47,279 bases of DNA from JBHICC01 sp046759385 (GTDB lineage Bacteria > Pseudomonadota > Gammaproteobacteria > Acidiferrobacterales > SPGG2), in the NCBI GenBank assembly GCA_046759385.1, contig JBHICC010000020.1, positions 1-47,279 of the forward strand. Reading direction: 5' to 3'. Below are positions 43,519-47,279 of the stretch, piece by piece. The translations under genes and the position numbers were made by a program. The notes beneath the pieces were generated by a model. It saw only the letters and a list, made by a program, of their open reading frames with translations, had not been told where the DNA came from and made no database searches. Each line of letters starts with the position of its first letter. The stretch's first letter is position 1.

Positions 43519-43986
43519 CTAGGCTGCCATCACCGCTTGCTCGTGATCCGACATCTCCATTAGCGTAGTCACGAGTTCGCTACCAGCAACGAAGATTACG
43601 ATCCCCGCGGCTATCACGACGAACCCGCCGACAGCAAGCAGGTAGCCACGCCAGCGCGCGCCGCCCCCGCCTATGACTTTGGTATCTTTAATGACCCACG
43701 TGCCCGGCGGCGGAAATCGCTCACCCCTTATCGTGCGGACACCTAACCACAGAAGATAGCCGCTGGTGGACATTACGCCAGCAGTGAAGACCACTCCCGA
43801 AACATAGAGGAACACGAGTAGCTTGCTGATAGCCTGCCCTGGGTCATACTCGACGAGCGCCTCGAGCTCATGAAAGAACGTTTGCGTGAAATACAACGCC
43901 CAAAGCCCAACAATGGCGATCAAACCAATCATTACGAAGGTCCATCGCCTTACCGTTCTGTTAGCAGAAAGCACTTCATCGCGCAT
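43519..43986 (-). CDS. Membrane protein with three TM segments
   Basis: A 155-residue protein with hydrophobic stretches at about 17-37 (FVMIGLIAIVGLWALYF), 55-82 (VFLYVSGVVFTAGVMSTSGY and on) and 113-137 (LLAVGGFVVIAAGIVIFVAG). The segment between TM2 and TM3 is charged with GERFPPPGTWVIKDT. No family is recognised with confidence. It sits in a run of small membrane genes on the minus strand (42.7-44.0 kb). Confidence 0.6.
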   Translation of the reverse strand: MRDEVLSANRTVRRWTFVMIGLIAIVGLWALYFTQTFFHELEALVEYDPGQAISKLLVFLYVSGVVFTAGVMSTSGYLLWLGVRTIRGERFPPPGTWVIKDTKVIGGGGARWRGYLLAVGGFVVIAAGIVIFVAGSELVTTLMEMSDHEQAVMAA

Positions 43987-44067
43987 ATAAGTCCAATTCT
44001 AGCAGCCAAGACCGCTCAGCAACGGATAATGCACGCATCGGCCAACGCTCGATTGGCCGCTCTTATG

Positions 44068-44481
44068 CTAATCGATGGGACATCGGTCGGTGTCATATTG
44101 GGGCAGGCTATCGATCAGCTTTACCCAGCGAAGGCGGCTTCTAACCCACACGTGATCTTGCGGTTCGATGTTATGGGCCTGGTCCATGCTGGCGATCGTC
44201 ACGTCAATCTCGTGTCGGCGCTTAACAAACTGAAATGTCAGCTGAGTGCCACAATGCGCACAGAAGCCTCGCACCGCTTCGGTCGACGAAACGTAGTGTG
44301 TTGGTGAACCAGCAACAAACTCGAGATCGCTCGTGTTAAAGCTGGCCCAGGAGACGAAAGGCGCGCCGCTGGCTCGCCGACACAGGGTGCAGTGGCAGTT
44401 TGTGAGGTTATATGGCGTGCCGTTAGCACGGTAACGCACGGCACCACAAAGACACCCACCCTCGATTAGCTTTGCCGTCAT
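44068..44481 (-). CDS. GFA (glutathione-dependent formaldehyde-activating) family protein
   Basis: A 137-residue zinc-binding protein of the Gfa/CENP-V fold. Metal cysteines are in GGCLCGAVRYRA (C10, C12), NCHCTLCRRASGAPF and GFCAHCGTQL. The family was named for spontaneous S-hydroxymethylglutathione formation, though many homologues are of unknown function. GGAGAG precedes ATG 44481. It is probably monocistronic. Confidence 0.88.
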   Translation of the reverse strand: MTAKLIEGGCLCGAVRYRANGTPYNLTNCHCTLCRRASGAPFVSWASFNTSDLEFVAGSPTHYVSSTEAVRGFCAHCGTQLTFQFVKRRHEIDVTIASMDQAHNIEPQDHVWVRSRLRWVKLIDSLPQYDTDRCPID

Positions 44482-44576
44482 CGCTCGCTCTCCAGGTCAT
44501 ATAACCAACAGAAGCTCTGGACGTCTATTATTGCACCCGATTATTCTTCCACCGTCCTCAGACAAGGTAACGCCAT

Positions 44577-44834
44577 TTGAACTCGCAAGTGATAGCCCAT
44601 TCCTACCGCCGAGCCCGGCGAATTGTGATCGCGATCGTTGGCGGTACTGTAGTCTTGATCGGCATACTCATGCTGGCCCTCCCGGGACCCGCCATCGTCG
44701 TTATACCGGCGGGGTTAGCCATCCTCAGTCTCGAGTTTGCGTGGGCACGTCGTTGGTTGCGCAAAATCAAACGCACGACCGAGCAGGCGGCGAACGCGTG
44801 GAATCGGCCCAGCAAGGATATGCGCCTGAAGTAG
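44577..44834 (+). CDS. PGPGW-type small membrane protein
   Basis: An 85-residue protein with one or two membrane segments. The conserved LPGPAIVVIPAGLAILSLEF after the first TM, and FAWARRWLRKIKRT, are typical of the PGPGW family of unknown function. The start is TTG 44577 with no good ribosome site; an upstream ATG is absent in frame. The VOC gene is convergent, with three bases between stops. Confidence 0.72.
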   Translation: MNSQVIAHSYRRARRIVIAIVGGTVVLIGILMLALPGPAIVVIPAGLAILSLEFAWARRWLRKIKRTTEQAANAWNRPSKDMRLK

Positions 44835-44837
44835 AAG

Positions 44838-45218
44838 CTAGCGATAGTTCGATATCTCGAGCAGATTTAAATCTGGATCGCGGATGTAGACGGATTCAAT
44901 CGCGCCCACAGCGCCAGTTCTCCGGACCAGCCCTTGGACGACTTCGACGCCACAGGCCTCGAGGTGCTCAATGATATCCGCGAGCGGCGTTACAGCAATG
45001 AAGCACAAGTCCGCGGAACCGGGCGTCGGTTTTCGCGCCTTAGGTTCGAACTCGTTGCCCACTTGATGCAGATTGATCTTTTGACTGCCGAACTTTAGCG
45101 CTTTCCTGTCGCCGCCGAACGTAACAATTTCCATGCCCAATACCCGGCTATAGAAATCGCACGTCGCCGCAATGTCTTTCACCGTAAGGACGAGATGGTC
45201 GAGTCTATCGATTCTCAT
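44838..45218 (-). CDS. VOC/glyoxalase-fold protein
   Basis: A 126-residue vicinal-oxygen-chelate protein. RLDHLVLTVKDIAATCDFYSR has the first metal ligand (H8), KINLHQVGNEFEPKA the second strand site, and DPDLNLLEISNY the acidic ligand near the end. The resemblance is to the virulence-associated glyoxalase-like group. The substrate cannot be told. TTGGAG lies close to ATG 45218. Confidence 0.82.
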   Translation of the reverse strand: MRIDRLDHLVLTVKDIAATCDFYSRVLGMEIVTFGGDRKALKFGSQKINLHQVGNEFEPKARKPTPGSADLCFIAVTPLADIIEHLEACGVEVVQGLVRRTGAVGAIESVYIRDPDLNLLEISNYR

Positions 45219-45352
45219 GCTCCAATCTACCTACTTTGTTGCGGTCAAAAGCTCGGTGAAACGATTCTAACCCGAATTGACAGCAGGTGATCTTTTTGCC
45301 ATAGAATCGATAAGATAGCGCACGGGTATGCTAGATCTTCTCAGAGGCAAAG

Positions 45353-46405
45353 ATGCTCACGGTAGGAATCGTCGGTGCAAGTGGTTACATGGGTGGCGAA
45401 GCGCTGCGCGTTCTGCTTGACCATCCTGAGGTGAAAGTCGCTTGGGCGACGAGCCGTACCGAGGCGTTGATCGAAGACTATCATCCGAATCTCTACGGCA
45501 CCGGGATCAAACTCATTCATCCTGATGACGCGACACCCTGTGACGTCGTGTTTCTGGCGTTGCCGACCGACGCCTCGATCCGTGAAGCGAGGCGCTTCCT
45601 AGAACAAGGCGCTAAGGTTATCGATCTCGGCGCTGCCTTCCGCTTGTCAGACCGGCAGATTTGGGAGTCTGCGTACAAACAAAACCACCTTAACTGGTCA
45701 CTTGCCGAACGAGCCGTTTACGGCATCCCGGAACTACACAGAGACGAGATCACTCAGGCGCAGCTCGTGGCCAATCCCGGCTGTTTCTCCACGGCGGCAG
45801 TGTTAGGCCTGGCACCCTTGATTAACAAAAACCTCATCGAGGAACACAACATCGTCGTAGACGGCCTATCGGGTACGGCTGGCGCCGGCGCCGAACTCGC
45901 CCGGACTGCACACCATCCCGAGATTGGCGACAACCTGATTCCCTATAATGTTATCGGCCACCGTCACACGTTTGAAATGGAACAAGAGCTGTCATCCTTG
46001 GCAGGCAGACACGTCTGTGTCCATTTTACGCCGACGTACGTGCCGATCGTGCGCGGCATCCTTGACGTCTGCCATGCGTTTCCGAAGCAACCTGTCACGC
46101 GAGGCGAATTGCTTGAGTTATATCGTGAGTTCTATCGTGATGAGCCGTTCGTAGAAACCTACGATGTGCCAAAGGAAACCGATGCTTCCTGGCAGTATCG
46201 GCCGTACCCTTGGGTGAGTGCCGTTGCGGGAACGAACTACTGCTTTATCGGCATGGATGTGGACGAGGCGCGGAACCGGATTGTCGTGTTCAGCGTTCTT
46301 GATAGCGTAGGTAAAGGTGGGGCGCAGGTGGGCGTAGAGAATATGAATCTTATGTTCGGCGTCGAGCGCACCACAGGCCTCACCCGTCGCGCATTGCACC
46401 CCTGA
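45353..46405 (+). CDS. argC: N-acetyl-gamma-glutamyl-phosphate reductase
   Basis: A 350-residue reductase of arginine biosynthesis. NADP-binding GIVGASGYMGGEALRVLLDH, the catalytic cysteine C144 in NPGCFSTAAVLGLAPL, and the C-terminal VSAVAGTNYCFIGMDVDEA and KGGAQVGVENMNLMFG are present. AGAGG lies before ATG 45353. No other arg gene is in the window. Confidence 0.96.
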   Translation: MLTVGIVGASGYMGGEALRVLLDHPEVKVAWATSRTEALIEDYHPNLYGTGIKLIHPDDATPCDVVFLALPTDASIREARRFLEQGAKVIDLGAAFRLSDRQIWESAYKQNHLNWSLAERAVYGIPELHRDEITQAQLVANPGCFSTAAVLGLAPLINKNLIEEHNIVVDGLSGTAGAGAELARTAHHPEIGDNLIPYNVIGHRHTFEMEQELSSLAGRHVCVHFTPTYVPIVRGILDVCHAFPKQPVTRGELLELYREFYRDEPFVETYDVPKETDASWQYRPYPWVSAVAGTNYCFIGMDVDEARNRIVVFSVLDSVGKGGAQVGVENMNLMFGVERTTGLTRRALHP

Positions 46406-46426
46406 GACCCCACCCCCTCCCTCACC

Positions 46427-46445
46427 CTCCCCCATTTAGGGGGAG
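46427..46445. repeat. REP-like hairpin after argC
   Basis: CTCCCCC/GGGGGAG arms of 7 bp with loop ATTTA, preceded by a pyrimidine-rich CCCTCACC block starting near 46411. It resembles, from memory, the widespread REP-like hairpin class of proteobacteria. No T-run follows, so it is not shown to be a terminator. Confidence 0.55.
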
Positions 46446-46531
46446 AGCTCAATGGGTTTATTTATGGGGTTCCGACTGAGTCAGCGCCGACGCTAACCAC
46501 GATAAGGCCTAACGTCTGAGCAAACCCACCC

Positions 46532-46915
46532 TTACAAAGCAGTTGCTTCTCTCCCGTTTACTTCAACAGGAATTCTCCGTCTACGTAGGTGACCTCTTTG
46601 CCTCTTAACTTTTGTGAGATCATCGCGCGACACTAAAATCTGCAGATCTACTATTCGAAACCTCAACAAGCCCTGCGGCAAGACTTCTTCGTAAACTACC
46701 AAGATCAACCAACGGTTACGATCATCTTTGACGTTGCTTTGCTCATCGATATTCCTCACTCGGACTTGAGTTAGGACTAGCCTCGCCCCGCTAGTATTTT
46801 CTAGCCCCAGAAGTTTTCTCGAGATCTTAATCGCAGAATCCGACAGGCTGAATGGCGCGTCAGAGTCCGCTGCGTGGGAGGCTGGAGTCGCATTGACGCT
46901 AAGGCAGATAAGCAA
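46532..46915 (-). CDS. Small exported protein, 3' part possibly frameshifted
   Basis: The open frame gives 127 residues with a short signal-like start (LICLSVNATPASHA), then SLSDSAIKISRKLLGLENTS and a central LVLTQVRVRNIDEQ and WLILVVYEEVLPQGLLRFRI. After about residue 95 the frame turns into an Arg-rich string (KRQRGHLRRRRIPVEVNG). The other frame over the same bases reads ISQKLRGKEVTYVDGEFLLK and stops at 46558-46560, which looks far more like a protein end. I suspect a one-base change. The start is TTG 46915; the N-terminus may also be cut. Confidence 0.45.
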   Translation of the reverse strand: MLICLSVNATPASHAADSDAPFSLSDSAIKISRKLLGLENTSGARLVLTQVRVRNIDEQSNVKDDRNRWLILVVYEEVLPQGLLRFRIVDLQILVSRDDLTKVKRQRGHLRRRRIPVEVNGREATAL

Positions 46916-47279
46916 CGCCCCAGGGCACGGAATTTGGCGATTCTAGCCCACATCCCTCAAGTATTCATGAGATCCAACATTTTCAGTGTAGGCGTCAACG
47001 TACTCCCGTTTGCCGCTAGAGCGATTCTATTGGAACGTAGCCTAAGATTGGTTGAACTACATGGATTCGGCGTAGCAGCGCCCACACGCGCCGAGACATG
47101 CTATTGGAGCGACGCAAAGCCACCCCTTGTCTTGCAGGAGGTGGTTTTGTTGGGGTTTTGTTCCCCTTTGCTCGAGCCGAGCGAGGAGTGAAGCCGAAGC
47201 GGCCGCTCCTGCGCATCCTGCGCTCGCGGCACTTGTGCATCCCTGCACATCGCAGGCCCGAAGGGACGGGGCAGGGACC
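46916..47279. other. Region without a supported gene, repeat at the end
   Basis: About 360 bases. The few short open frames have low-complexity or Arg-rich text and no ribosome site, so none is called. From about 47199 on the sequence carries GGCCGCTCCTGCG and GCGGCACTTGTGCATCCCTG, with a TGTGCA-TCCC-TGCACA hairpin; it is similar in inverted orientation to 10948-10985. The window ends in this repeat. Confidence 0.5.

Noticed and set aside
1..47279. CRISPR arrays, tRNA genes, rRNA genes and insertion sequences
   Set aside because: No regularly spaced direct repeats of 25-40 bases, no cloverleaf with a GTTCGA-type arm in a plausible place, and no transposase-like frame were seen. I could not run a covariance search.

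Overview
The window looks like chromosomal DNA of a gammaproteobacterium. The strongest evidence is the run tonB-like, algH, ruvX, pyrR, pyrB and a dihydroorotase-like pyrC next to gshB and pilGHIJ-chpA, which I recall as the gene order of Pseudomonas aeruginosa. A transketolase/GAPDH/PGK/pyruvate kinase cluster with a class I aldolase, a lipoprotein cytochrome c and disulfide/metal-stress proteins would also fit an autotrophic or facultatively lithotrophic relative (Chromatiales or Acidiferrobacterales-like). No RuBisCO, rRNA or tRNA gene is visible, so I do not assign a genus.

Layout. Positions 1-2.6 kb hold envelope genes: a cut small exported protein, DsbC, a Met/His-rich Spy-like protein and a cytochrome c lipoprotein directly behind purC. 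Positions 2.6-6.9 kb hold purC, a host-attachment/baeRF-type protein, a YbaK-like tRNA deacylase, an SGNH hydrolase and DNA polymerase IV. Positions 7-14.3 kb are central carbon metabolism: class I fructose-bisphosphate aldolase on the plus strand, facing pyk, pgk, gap and tkt on the minus strand. A thioredoxin-like protein and bioA follow. Positions 16.5-27 kb are a complete minus-strand Chp/Pil chemosensory operon: pilG, pilH, pilI, pilJ, a 1937-residue ChpA with several Hpt domains and a receiver, then two small CheW-like proteins. No CheR or CheB homologue lies among these genes. From 27.4 to 33.4 kb the plus strand carries gshB, a tonB-like gene, algH, ruvX, pyrR, pyrB and a dihydroorotase-like gene whose zinc-binding HxH is replaced by RAR. 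Several of these genes overlap by 1-4 bases, suggesting translational coupling.

Positions 33.5-38.5 kb are an accessory stretch. It is bracketed by two diverged copies of a protein family I do not recognise (62 of the first 100 residues identical in a hand alignment). Between them lie a TVP38/DedA-like protein, two very small membrane proteins, an orphan protein, a small lipoprotein and a GIY-YIG (DUF123) protein. Positions 38.7-47.3 kb are mostly single housekeeping or unknown genes: SDR oxidoreductase, TPR protein, methyltransferase, DUF3179 protein, small membrane proteins, GFA, PGPGW and VOC proteins, argC, and a small exported protein whose 3' end looks frameshifted.

The main non-coding signal is a set of 7-base-period tandem arrays between genes from 5.6 to 16.5 kb. 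They start at or overlap stop codons (dinB, tkt, bioA, cheW-like). A second class is hairpin-rich repeats at 10.9-11.1 kb, with a related piece in inverted orientation at the right end of the window. The most interesting leads are the duplicated unknown family with its neighbourhood, the heptad arrays, the baeRF/YbaK pair and the adaptation-free Chp operon.
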